Shown: positions 1 to 5,915 of the stretch, piece after piece
Layout: every line of letters begins with the position of its first letter
Numbering within the stretch: the first letter of the stretch is position 1
Assembly: GCA_947561585.1 (NCBI GenBank)
Contig: CANNZV010002354.1
Coordinates: 38,019 to 102,018, forward strand
Length of the DNA stretch: 64,000 nucleotides
Direction of reading: 5' to 3'
Source: Caprella mutica
Lineage: Eukaryota > Arthropoda > Malacostraca > Amphipoda > Caprellidae
Notes under the pieces: model-generated
Told to the model about the DNA's origin: nothing
Seen by the model: only the letters and a program-made list of their open reading frames with translations
Database searches by the model: none
Made by a program: the position numbers and the translations under genes

Positions 1-607
1 GCTCTTCCTCCCACGGGGAACCGCAGATGTCCTGAAACACCTGTTTAAAATCAGCATAAACACCGCGCTCTGATAAATGCCGTTCCATGTGGGCAATGTG
101 TGGGTGGTCACTGCTGAAGCCCTGGTGTTCATTAAACACCCGCAGGAAGACATTAAGGATAGGGTTCCCCGAATCATTAGAGCTGGCTTTGCTGTCGATA
201 TTAAACAGAATGGCATCAGCAGAATGCGCGACTGACTTACCCATATCAGCGCGGATCATGGCATCCCGGACTTTATCTTCCCCGAAAAACGACAGCGCTG
301 TCTGCGGTGGGCCATCAGCATCACGTGCTTCAATATTCGCCAACAGATAAGACAGAATTTTCAGAAAGTGCGATTTACCCGAACCAAAGAAACCAGAGAT
401 CCAGACCCCGACCCGGTTAGCAATAGAAGGGTCATTAAGGTCTGTGCTGTAAGACTCAAAAAAGCCCCTGAAATGTTTTTCCAGCTCTTTGGTGACAACG
501 TATTCTTCCAGCTCCTGATACACCGTCGCATCATCCGACTGATCTGCTTTCACCACGCCATTGATTGGCCGGTCGAGCGGTTTGAAAAACATTGTTTTAA
601 CAGACAT
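1..607 (-). CDS. brxC: BREX P-loop ATPase BrxC, N-terminal part (cut by window edge)
   Basis: First 202 codons of a protein that continues off the left edge, so no stop is visible. It opens MSVKTMFFKPLDRPINGVVK and has a Walker A motif GFFGSGKS at residues 72-79 followed by HFLKILSYLL, the pattern of BrxC/PglY ATPases, which are about 1,200 residues long when complete. BrxC is an essential AAA+-type component of BREX phage defence. It is the third gene after brxA and brxB on the same strand, in the canonical type 1 order. The start is the ATG at 605-607. The rest of the system (pglX, pglZ, brxL) would lie outside this window, so intactness cannot be judged. Confidence 0.93.
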   Translation of the reverse strand, partial: MSVKTMFFKPLDRPINGVVKADQSDDATVYQELEEYVVTKELEKHFRGFFESYSTDLNDPSIANRVGVWISGFFGSGKSHFLKILSYLLANIEARDADGPPQTALSFFGEDKVRDAMIRADMGKSVAHSADAILFNIDSKASSNDSGNPILNVFLRVFNEHQGFSSDHPHIAHMERHLSERGVYADFKQVFQDICGSPWEEE

Positions 608-739
608 ATATTATCCTTAATAATAGGGAAGACGGGTGTAACATTGCTTTAGCGCCCTTCCCTTCTCAGCCGCAAATAGTTTAAAGAAAGCTGCCGGGGG
701 TAAATAAGTTTATAGAAATGGGATTTTCATTGAGTTGCT

Positions 740-1315
740 TTAGGGCACCAGCTTAAATGCCCGGTAATAATTACTGGATGGGATCTCTCCAAACAAACTC
801 ATACTCTGACCGGTATACTCACCGGGGTAAAATAACACAACCGGCTTGTGGCCTAATAATGAGTGAAGGCTATTCAGCAAATGATTGGTGCGTAATAGCG
901 GCCAGACCGAACCAACACCGGAAATCAGTATGATGTCCCGCTCAGCTGCCGCATACTCCTCCATCAGAAACGGCGCGAACTTATCCATGTGTAACGGCCC
1001 GGACAAGGCTTTCTGTATAGCTTCATCACCTTTGGCCTTCTGCATGGCAATCGCCTTTTCAACAAAACCCCGTTTAGACAGATAAGTATGCAGGGCCTTC
1101 AGCAGATGGATGTTTACAACATTTAAATCAGGGTGTTTACGCGCAAAAAGATCTTCCAGCACATCAATATATTCACGAACCGTCAGCTCATCCTTAGCCT
1201 CATAATCAAATAGCCAAAAACCAATTTCATTACCAATGCCCTGCCCCTGTAAAAAGCTATCAGCCAGCATTTTATCCGGAATCTGGTTTAGTCGCTCACG
1301 CAACCCCTGTTTCAT
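740..1315 (-). CDS. brxB: BREX protein BrxB (DUF1788)
   Basis: A 191-residue protein matching the DUF1788/BrxB family in length and in its C-terminal core, where a segment around residues 130-165 (ILISGVGSVWPLLRTNHLLN, then VVLFYPGEY) resembles a nucleotide-binding-like fold. BrxB is required in most BREX systems, but its biochemical role is not settled. It lies 16 bp downstream of brxA and 132 bp upstream of brxC, all in one direction, so a single operon is likely. The longer brxB-brxC gap has no obvious terminator. Confidence 0.92.
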   Translation of the reverse strand: MKQGLRERLNQIPDKMLADSFLQGQGIGNEIGFWLFDYEAKDELTVREYIDVLEDLFARKHPDLNVVNIHLLKALHTYLSKRGFVEKAIAMQKAKGDEAIQKALSGPLHMDKFAPFLMEEYAAAERDIILISGVGSVWPLLRTNHLLNSLHSLLGHKPVVLFYPGEYTGQSMSLFGEIPSSNYYRAFKLVP

Positions 1316-1331
1316 ATACTTCCTTTATGTT

Positions 1332-1949
1332 TTAGCGGCCCGAAACCTGCAAGCAAGTTTTCACTCGGCCTTTATCATGTTTTTCCAATAAAGCCACTAA
1401 CTCAGACCGGGCAATAATAGTCTGCAAAACCGGCTTTCGGGTACTTTCCAGCAAACCCACTTCCGCCAGCATCCTGAAAACAATCTGCCCGGTTTTTTTC
1501 TGTGAACTGTCCGTCCAGTTAGCAATGCCTGCATCCCGTCCGGCGCGCTCCTGAAGAAAATCAAGCCACTGATAAGCCGCTAATTTATCAGACTGTGTTA
1601 AAAATGCGTCATAAACAACCGTTTCAACAAACTCGACCAGCAACAAATTACGCGCTAAAGCCGCACAAAATGCGGTTTGTGTAGCCAGTTCATCATCACC
1701 CTCCCGTAACAACACCAGGAAGTCAGCGGGTAATAATTCAAGACGTTTACGAATAGCCTGAGAAAACCGTTTCGCCGTAGCAGCTGTCCGTTTTTGCAGG
1801 CAATTATCAGTCACAATAGCGGTGTTCCATACATCGCTATCCGCCTGCTGCAACATCAGATCAGCAATAACCCGGCTCTCCCGAACCAGCAAAGACCCGC
1901 CGAGTAAATCACTGTCATAACGAAATGTATTGCCCATAACTCCGATCAA
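1332..1949 (-). CDS. brxA: BREX protein BrxA (DUF1819)
   Basis: A 205-residue protein with the look of the DUF1819/BrxA family: N-terminal YDSDLLGGSLLVRESRVIAD, a central FLVLLREGDDELA-like segment and a C-terminal winged-helix-like part. BrxA is a small DNA-binding protein that heads type 1 BREX operons. It is the first gene of the operon here, with about 350 bp of non-coding DNA upstream separating it from the divergent radC-like gene. The ORF starts at an ATG coding MIGVMGNTFRYD; an internal ATG at residue 5 is an alternative start. Confidence 0.9.
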   Translation of the reverse strand: MIGVMGNTFRYDSDLLGGSLLVRESRVIADLMLQQADSDVWNTAIVTDNCLQKRTAATAKRFSQAIRKRLELLPADFLVLLREGDDELATQTAFCAALARNLLLVEFVETVVYDAFLTQSDKLAAYQWLDFLQERAGRDAGIANWTDSSQKKTGQIVFRMLAEVGLLESTRKPVLQTIIARSELVALLEKHDKGRVKTCLQVSGR

Positions 1950-2128
1950 ATAAAGATTAAAGGGTTTTGTGTCAATCTCAACTGAAAAACTTCACGTCAT
2001 TTTACCCCGGTAGTGAACATCATTTTCACTCAATAAATGCCCGGAACCATTCAATCATCCCAGTATTAATGCAAGGAATCCAGCACTGGTTATTTCCCCG
2101 AAATCCTCCATAACTAGGGATTTCACCC
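1950..2128 (-). promoter_or_regulatory. Upstream region of the BREX operon with an operator-like dyad
   Basis: Non-coding DNA ahead of brxA. It contains a perfect 6-bp inverted repeat AGTGAA/TTCACT (2012-2017 and 2025-2030, 7-bp spacer), a plausible repressor site. BREX operons are often controlled by a WYL-type repressor (BrxR), but none is visible in this window. The 11-mer TTCACGTCATT occurs here near 1991 and again near 2175 in the divergent leader. Promoter elements were not assigned. Confidence 0.35.
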
Positions 2129-2255
2129 CACGCGCACCACAAGGGTGTCCCCCACCTTCCGCATTTCATTCTGTTTCACGTCATTGCATTTGTGCAGACC
2201 GGGTGATCCCCCTCCCCTGTGGTTTGCTACCCCCATGCTTCGCCAGCAGGTCAGA
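2129..2255 (+). repeat. Leader repeat, copy A (upstream of radC-like gene)
   Basis: About 125 bp that recur as copy B at 4005-4124. Shared blocks are GTGTCCCCCACCTTCC, CCGGGTGATCCCCCTCCCCT and a 34-bp block ending in GCCAGCAGGTCAGA with one mismatch; the DNA between the blocks differs. Both copies end 46-52 bp before the ATG of an accessory gene. Small stems can be drawn: CACC-ACAAG-GGTG here and CCCC-ACAA-GGGG in copy B, which is consistent with conserved pairing. It is likely a shared promoter or 5' leader. Confidence 0.75.
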
Positions 2256-2301
2256 AGTTCCCGCGCAGGGAAACTTTAAAACCAAAGTCAGGAGTGCAAG
2301 C

Positions 2302-2970
2302 ATGAAACAAATCCGCCTTCCATTACAAGTCACAGAGGCCTTTATTGATTACGGGATTAAAGCGCAATTCAGTATCGATAAGATCAACACACAAGGTGTG
2401 AAATCGGCTTCAGATGCCGAATTATTATCAGCATTTTTTGGTTGTACATTGGATTCAGCCCGCCACATGTTGTCCTCATTCGGCGGCTTGCGCCCTATTC
2501 TTTCCGGTGACCAGCGCCTGACTCAGGATCAGGCGAATACCGCAAAAGTGGCTATGGAACTGATGCAACGCCAGCTTCGCGAGCGTATGCAACGGGGTGA
2601 TGTACTGGAAGATCCAGATGCCGTGCGGTGTTATCTGTCTTCACAACTGCGTGATAGAAAATCAGAAGTTTTTGCCGCTGTGTTTCTGGATAACCGGCAC
2701 CGGGTGATTGAATATGTGGAAATGTTTCAGGGCACGATTGATGGTGCCAATGTTCATCCACGTGAAGTGGTAAGAGAAGCACTGAAGCACAATGCGGCAG
2801 CCGTACTTTTTGCGCATAACCACCCTTCCGGCGTTGCTGAACCCAGTCAGGCTGATGAACGTATTACCCAACGTTTGCGCGATGCGTTGGCCCTGATTGA
2901 TGTCCGGGTACTGGATCACTTTGTAGTGGGTGATTCACTGGTGTCAATGCTCGAAAGAGGCCTGCTCTGA
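2302..2970 (+). CDS. radC: RadC-family JAB/MPN domain protein
   Basis: A 222-residue protein using the ATG at 2302, which has an AGGAG ribosome site 8 bases upstream; the open frame extends further upstream through the leader repeat but has no such site. The N-terminus carries the RadC-like helix region (SASDAELLSAFFG, residues 36-48). The C-terminal JAB/MPN+ domain has the metal-binding signature HNHPSGVAEPSQAD, with H172, H174 and D185 as ligands and E122 as the probable catalytic acid. Plasmid RadC-like proteins are common next to anti-restriction genes; the historical DNA-repair role of RadC is doubtful. The stop overlaps the next ATG (TGATG), so the two genes are translationally coupled. 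Confidence 0.9.
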   Translation: MKQIRLPLQVTEAFIDYGIKAQFSIDKINTQGVKSASDAELLSAFFGCTLDSARHMLSSFGGLRPILSGDQRLTQDQANTAKVAMELMQRQLRERMQRGDVLEDPDAVRCYLSSQLRDRKSEVFAAVFLDNRHRVIEYVEMFQGTIDGANVHPREVVREALKHNAAAVLFAHNHPSGVAEPSQADERITQRLRDALALIDVRVLDHFVVGDSLVSMLERGLL

Positions 2971-3707
2971 TGCAGGCGCTCAGCACAAAAATGGAGTCGA
3001 TGATTGATGCCGCAATTAGCAATTATCATCAGGCACAGATAGAAATGCAGCAGGCCAATGACTATTTGCAGAAAGCCATCGAATCCGCCCGCCTGGCCGG
3101 TTGTGATTATTATTACACCCGCAAGCAGTACTTGCTTGACCCTAAAGAAGAAGAAAAACTCAGGGAATATGTTTGGCGGTCATTGATTCAGAAAACCGGG
3201 ATTATCACACTGATGGATTCCGAAGCCCGGCGCAAGATGGATAAAGATCTGGAAACCCAACCGCTGGAATTAACCAAAGCCAATATTCTGTATGTCCTGC
3301 AAGACCTGTATGAACGCCGTGACACAATACTGGCTAACAGCCTGATTAATGTTTTCCGGTCGCTGACACGCCGGTATAAATCCAATGACAAGCTGAAGTT
3401 AACTGATAAGCGCATCATTATTTATATCGGTAAGGGGTTTTCCCGCTCCAGTGATTACACTGACAAGCTTACTGATCTTGACCGGATTTTTCACTTTCTG
3501 GATGGTAAGAAAATGATAACTGTCCGGGCTGAAACACTGGGTTTTCAGGCTTGCTACGGTGACAGTGATGAGCTGGAAAATGATTACTTGAGAATCAGGA
3601 TATTCATGAATGGCAATGCGCATATCTATTTCAAGCGCAAGGATCTGATTGACCAGTGCAACCGGTTAATTGCTTATCACTATAAAAATCAGCTGGGTCG
3701 AGCATAG
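2970..3707 (+). CDS. DUF4942 domain protein
   Basis: A 245-residue protein of the DUF4942 family, recognisable from the C-terminal pattern LRIRIFMNGNAHIYFKRKDL followed by DQCNRLIAYHY (about residues 205-240). The first 45 residues are predicted to be helical. No catalytic residues can be named and the function is unknown. In plasmids and integrative elements this family sits with radC and DUF2958/ardC-type genes, as here. It starts on the last base of radC, giving a two-gene operon driven from the copy A leader. Confidence 0.75.
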   Translation: MQALSTKMESMIDAAISNYHQAQIEMQQANDYLQKAIESARLAGCDYYYTRKQYLLDPKEEEKLREYVWRSLIQKTGIITLMDSEARRKMDKDLETQPLELTKANILYVLQDLYERRDTILANSLINVFRSLTRRYKSNDKLKLTDKRIIIYIGKGFSRSSDYTDKLTDLDRIFHFLDGKKMITVRAETLGFQACYGDSDELENDYLRIRIFMNGNAHIYFKRKDLIDQCNRLIAYHYKNQLGRA

Positions 3708-3744
3708 AGAGGCAGCAAAGCAAAAAGCGTAGAATCGTAATAGT

Positions 3745-3764
3745 TTGCCGCGTTAAAGCGGCAA
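3745..3764 (+). terminator. Hairpin after the radC-DUF4942 operon
   Basis: Perfect 7-bp stem TTGCCGC/GCGGCAA with loop GTTAAA, 38 bp after the DUF4942 stop. It is followed by TATGTTTT rather than a full T-run, so it is only a probable terminator. A second 8-bp inverted repeat (CGCCCTTA/TAAGGGCG) follows between about 3773 and 3821. No coding potential is seen in 3708-4004. Confidence 0.5.
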
Positions 3765-4004
3765 TATGTTTTACGCCCTTACCGCCGTAACCCCTCCCCT
3801 TTTTTGAGCAGCGTTAAGGGCGCACGCGAGTTGATCTCCCAATGGCCTCGCTGTGCTTGTTGCATTAGATGCATGTCTGATGCTCATTGAGCAAGCTGGT
3901 TGATACGCCCACACCCTTTAGCACATAGGGATTGAACGGCTGAAAACTTTTGTCATGCTACTTATGCGGTTTATTTCTTAAAAATCAGCTAAGGGCTTTG
4001 CCCC

Positions 4005-4124
4005 TCGCGCCCCACAAGGGGTGTCCCCCACCTTCCTCTATTTCGCCAAGCTACATTCCGTGCAGGCCGGGTGATCCCCCTCCCCTTGCAGCTTGCTACC
4101 CCCATGCTTCGCCAGCAGGTCAGA
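4005..4124 (+). repeat. Leader repeat, copy B (upstream of DUF2958 gene)
   Basis: Second copy of the leader seen at 2129-2255, sharing the GTGTCCCCCACCTTCC, CCGGGTGATCCCCCTCCCCT and GCTACCCCCATGCTTCGCC blocks. It starts with CCCC-ACAA-GGGG, a potential hairpin. An 80-codon frame that runs through it is an unlikely gene, because it lacks a ribosome site and merely reads the repeat. Confidence 0.75.
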
Positions 4125-4175
4125 TTTGCGCGCACTTGAGCGGCAATCTTTTTTTAACTGCGAAAGGAAACAATC

Positions 4176-4532
4176 ATGAAGCTAATCACTGAAGCACAGC
4201 AACGTCAATTACTGGAAAATGGCCGTAAGCAACGGGACTTAATGGGAACGGATGAAGTGCTTGATTTCATGCCGGTGGTGAAGCTGTTTACACCGGATGC
4301 TAACGCTACCTGGCTGTTAACAGAGATTGATCCTGACCAAAATGACCTGGCATTTGGCTTGTGTGATTTAGGCCTGGGGTATCCTGAATTAGGCAGTGTT
4401 TCACTCAGGGAAATTCATCAGGTACGCGGCAAGCTGAATCTGCCGGTAGAGCGTGATTTGAGCTTTGAAGCGGATAAAACCTTATCAGGTTATGCAAAAC
4501 TGTCCTATCAGCACCGGCGGATTATGGCCTGA
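4176..4532 (+). CDS. DUF2958 domain protein
   Basis: A 118-residue protein, the usual length of the DUF2958 family, with its characteristic core PVVKLFTPDANATWLLTE (residues 30-47) followed by LAFGLCDLGLGYPELG. The function is unknown; the family is found on conjugative plasmids and integrative elements, often with ardC- and radC-like genes. AAAGGAAACA upstream is a good ribosome site for the ATG at 4176. It is preceded by leader repeat copy B and followed within 12 bp by a strong hairpin, so it is probably a single-gene unit. Confidence 0.85.
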   Translation: MKLITEAQQRQLLENGRKQRDLMGTDEVLDFMPVVKLFTPDANATWLLTEIDPDQNDLAFGLCDLGLGYPELGSVSLREIHQVRGKLNLPVERDLSFEADKTLSGYAKLSYQHRRIMA

Positions 4533-4542
4533 TTTGGCCAAT

Positions 4543-4576
4543 CCGGCATGACAGACAACACGTTCTGTCATGCCGG
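4543..4576 (+). terminator. Strong hairpin after the DUF2958 gene
   Basis: Perfect 13-bp stem CCGGCATGACAGA/TCTGTCATGCCGG with an 8-base loop, starting 11 bp after the DUF2958 stop. No T-run follows, so it may act as an mRNA 3' end or a weak terminator between this gene and the convergent FinO-like gene. Confidence 0.6.
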
Positions 4577-4639
4577 TTAAAGCGGTTCACTATGGGTGAG
4601 GCTCATTCTGATTTGATGATTACTCGTACTGATTGATTT

Positions 4640-5194
4640 TTAGGCTTCAGCGGAATGCGCAACGTCAATCTGCCGTTGCGCATGGTCTTTCTCTATCTGG
4701 CTGATCTGCCCTGCGGAACTGCCATCCAGGTCATAGCGCTGCGCTTGCTGCAAAATATTCTCCCGATAGGATCGGGTGGTGGTGTGGCGCTGCAATAACT
4801 TTTGCACCACGCGTTTACTGGCACTGATGTGGTGCTCAGCAATGAAACGAAAGATACTTTTTTCGATCCCCAACGCTAAGGGCTGGTAGTCACTCCAGAC
4901 CGTAAAGGCTTCGTGTAATTGCTGATCCAGTGCCGCCATTCTCAGGTCACTGGGGGGTGTGACTACCTGTTTTGCTGCTACGGCTTTTTTGGGTTTCTTC
5001 TTTGCTGGTTTGCTGGGTGGTGGCGCTTTGGTGGTAGCTAATGACTGCGCAGGCAGCTGGTCACGCCGGATAATGCGTTTACCGGAGCGCTTGCGGGGTG
5101 TTGGTATTCCGGGTTGGTTATCATCACCGGTTGTGCGGGTCTTCAGTGTCAGCGGTTTGCGGGGTTGGTCTGGCATATTTATCGAGTCAGTCAT
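4640..5194 (-). CDS. ProQ/FinO-family RNA chaperone
   Basis: A 184-residue protein. Residues 1-85 are a basic, proline- and lysine-rich disordered tail (PPPSKPAKKKPKKA). Residues about 90-180 form the ProQ/FinO domain: PLALGIEKSIFRFIAEH, then VVQKLLQRHTTTRSYRENIL and RYDLDGSSAGQIS followed by an EKDHAQR-like end. This family binds structured RNA and small-RNA/mRNA duplexes. On plasmids, FinO represses transfer via an antisense RNA, and other members regulate broadly. It converges on the DUF2958 gene. The RNA partner cannot be told from sequence. Confidence 0.85.
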   Translation of the reverse strand: MTDSINMPDQPRKPLTLKTRTTGDDNQPGIPTPRKRSGKRIIRRDQLPAQSLATTKAPPPSKPAKKKPKKAVAAKQVVTPPSDLRMAALDQQLHEAFTVWSDYQPLALGIEKSIFRFIAEHHISASKRVVQKLLQRHTTTRSYRENILQQAQRYDLDGSSAGQISQIEKDHAQRQIDVAHSAEA

Positions 5195-5259
5195 TCAATG
5201 ACTTTAGTGTGCCGTTGTCATCGATGAGATACAAGCTTATGTCGGTAGGTCACAGGCAT

Positions 5260-5275
5260 GGATATTATATTATCC
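5260..5275. promoter_or_regulatory. AT-rich palindrome, operator-like (copy 1)
   Basis: GGATATTATATTATCC, a 16-bp near-palindrome with one mismatched pair, lying in the divergent gap between the FinO-like gene and the 5314 gene. It matches the perfect palindrome at 5600-5615 at all but one position. Confidence 0.5.
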
Positions 5276-5313
5276 TTCTGGCAGGATAGCCTTTCCCAAT
5301 CCGGAATCATTCG

Positions 5314-5583
5314 ATGAAGCGTTATCACATTCAACGTGGCGACAAACGTACCACAGTCAGTTTGCATCCTGTGTTGGCACAGTTGCTGGCATTCAAGCTC
5401 GAACAACAACCTGATACACACCAGGCCCATCAGGTGGTCAGGCAATGGTTACAGGAAACCGCCGATCAGTCAGCGGATCATCAGCGCGAAGGTTTTAGTC
5501 AATGGTTACAGGGGCAGGCGGTGTTGTTTATTTCGGATAATACTTTATCCAATCATTGGCTGGACTGGATTGCCAGCCAGTAG
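5314..5583 (+). CDS. Small unknown protein, possibly ribbon-helix-helix
   Basis: An 89-residue protein not recognised by name. The start, KRTTVSLHPVLAQLLAFKL, followed by a helix with HQVVRQWLQE, resembles a short ribbon-helix-helix DNA-binding fold, and the C-terminal half is amphipathic. It is bracketed by two 16-bp GGATAATATATTATCC-type palindromes (5260-5275 and 5600-5615), the arrangement expected of a small autoregulated DNA-binding protein. This is inference; no family match can be asserted. Confidence 0.55.
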   Translation: MKRYHIQRGDKRTTVSLHPVLAQLLAFKLEQQPDTHQAHQVVRQWLQETADQSADHQREGFSQWLQGQAVLFISDNTLSNHWLDWIASQ

Positions 5584-5599
5584 TCATTGCGGTATGATT

Positions 5600-5615
5600 G
5601 GATAATATATTATCC
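5600..5615. promoter_or_regulatory. AT-rich palindrome, operator-like (copy 2, perfect)
   Basis: GGATAATATATTATCC, a perfect 16-bp palindrome 24 bp upstream of the WGR-domain gene, with a near-copy at 5260-5275. It could be the operator for the small protein encoded between the two copies. Confidence 0.55.
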
Positions 5616-5638
5616 ATGCTTTCTATAGTTAACGAGTT

Positions 5639-5866
5639 ATGTACAACACCCAGCTTTGGATTCATCATGAAAAACGCCGTTACTACCGGGCATCTGTTTA
5701 TCAGGATTTACTGGGTGATTGGGTGTTGATGCGGGATTGGGGGGCTTTGGATACAAAGCTGGGTGGGATGAAGACGGAGTTATTAGCGAGTTTACAGGAA
5801 GGGCAGGATAAATTGGCGGCGATTGCTAAGCGGCGTAAGCAGCATTGTTATCAGGTGGTGGATTAA
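5639..5866 (+). CDS. WGR-domain protein
   Basis: A 75-residue protein that is essentially one WGR domain: YYRASVYQDLLGDWVLMRDW, then GALDTKLGGMKTE. WGR domains occur in PARPs and in many small bacterial proteins and are thought to bind nucleic acid ends. The WG-R motif is relaxed here (RDWGALDTKLGG). It lies 55 bp after the small unknown gene in the same direction, with the palindrome in between. Its role on the plasmid is unknown. Confidence 0.75.
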   Translation: MYNTQLWIHHEKRRYYRASVYQDLLGDWVLMRDWGALDTKLGGMKTELLASLQEGQDKLAAIAKRRKQHCYQVVD

Positions 5867-5915
5867 ACCACCACCACTAAATATATCTACGATATCCATT
5901 ACAGGAAGAGAGGCT

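Noticed and set aside
3950..4192. 80-codon frame over leader repeat B
   Set aside because: Reads the non-coding repeat, lacks a ribosome site and overlaps the true DUF2958 start.
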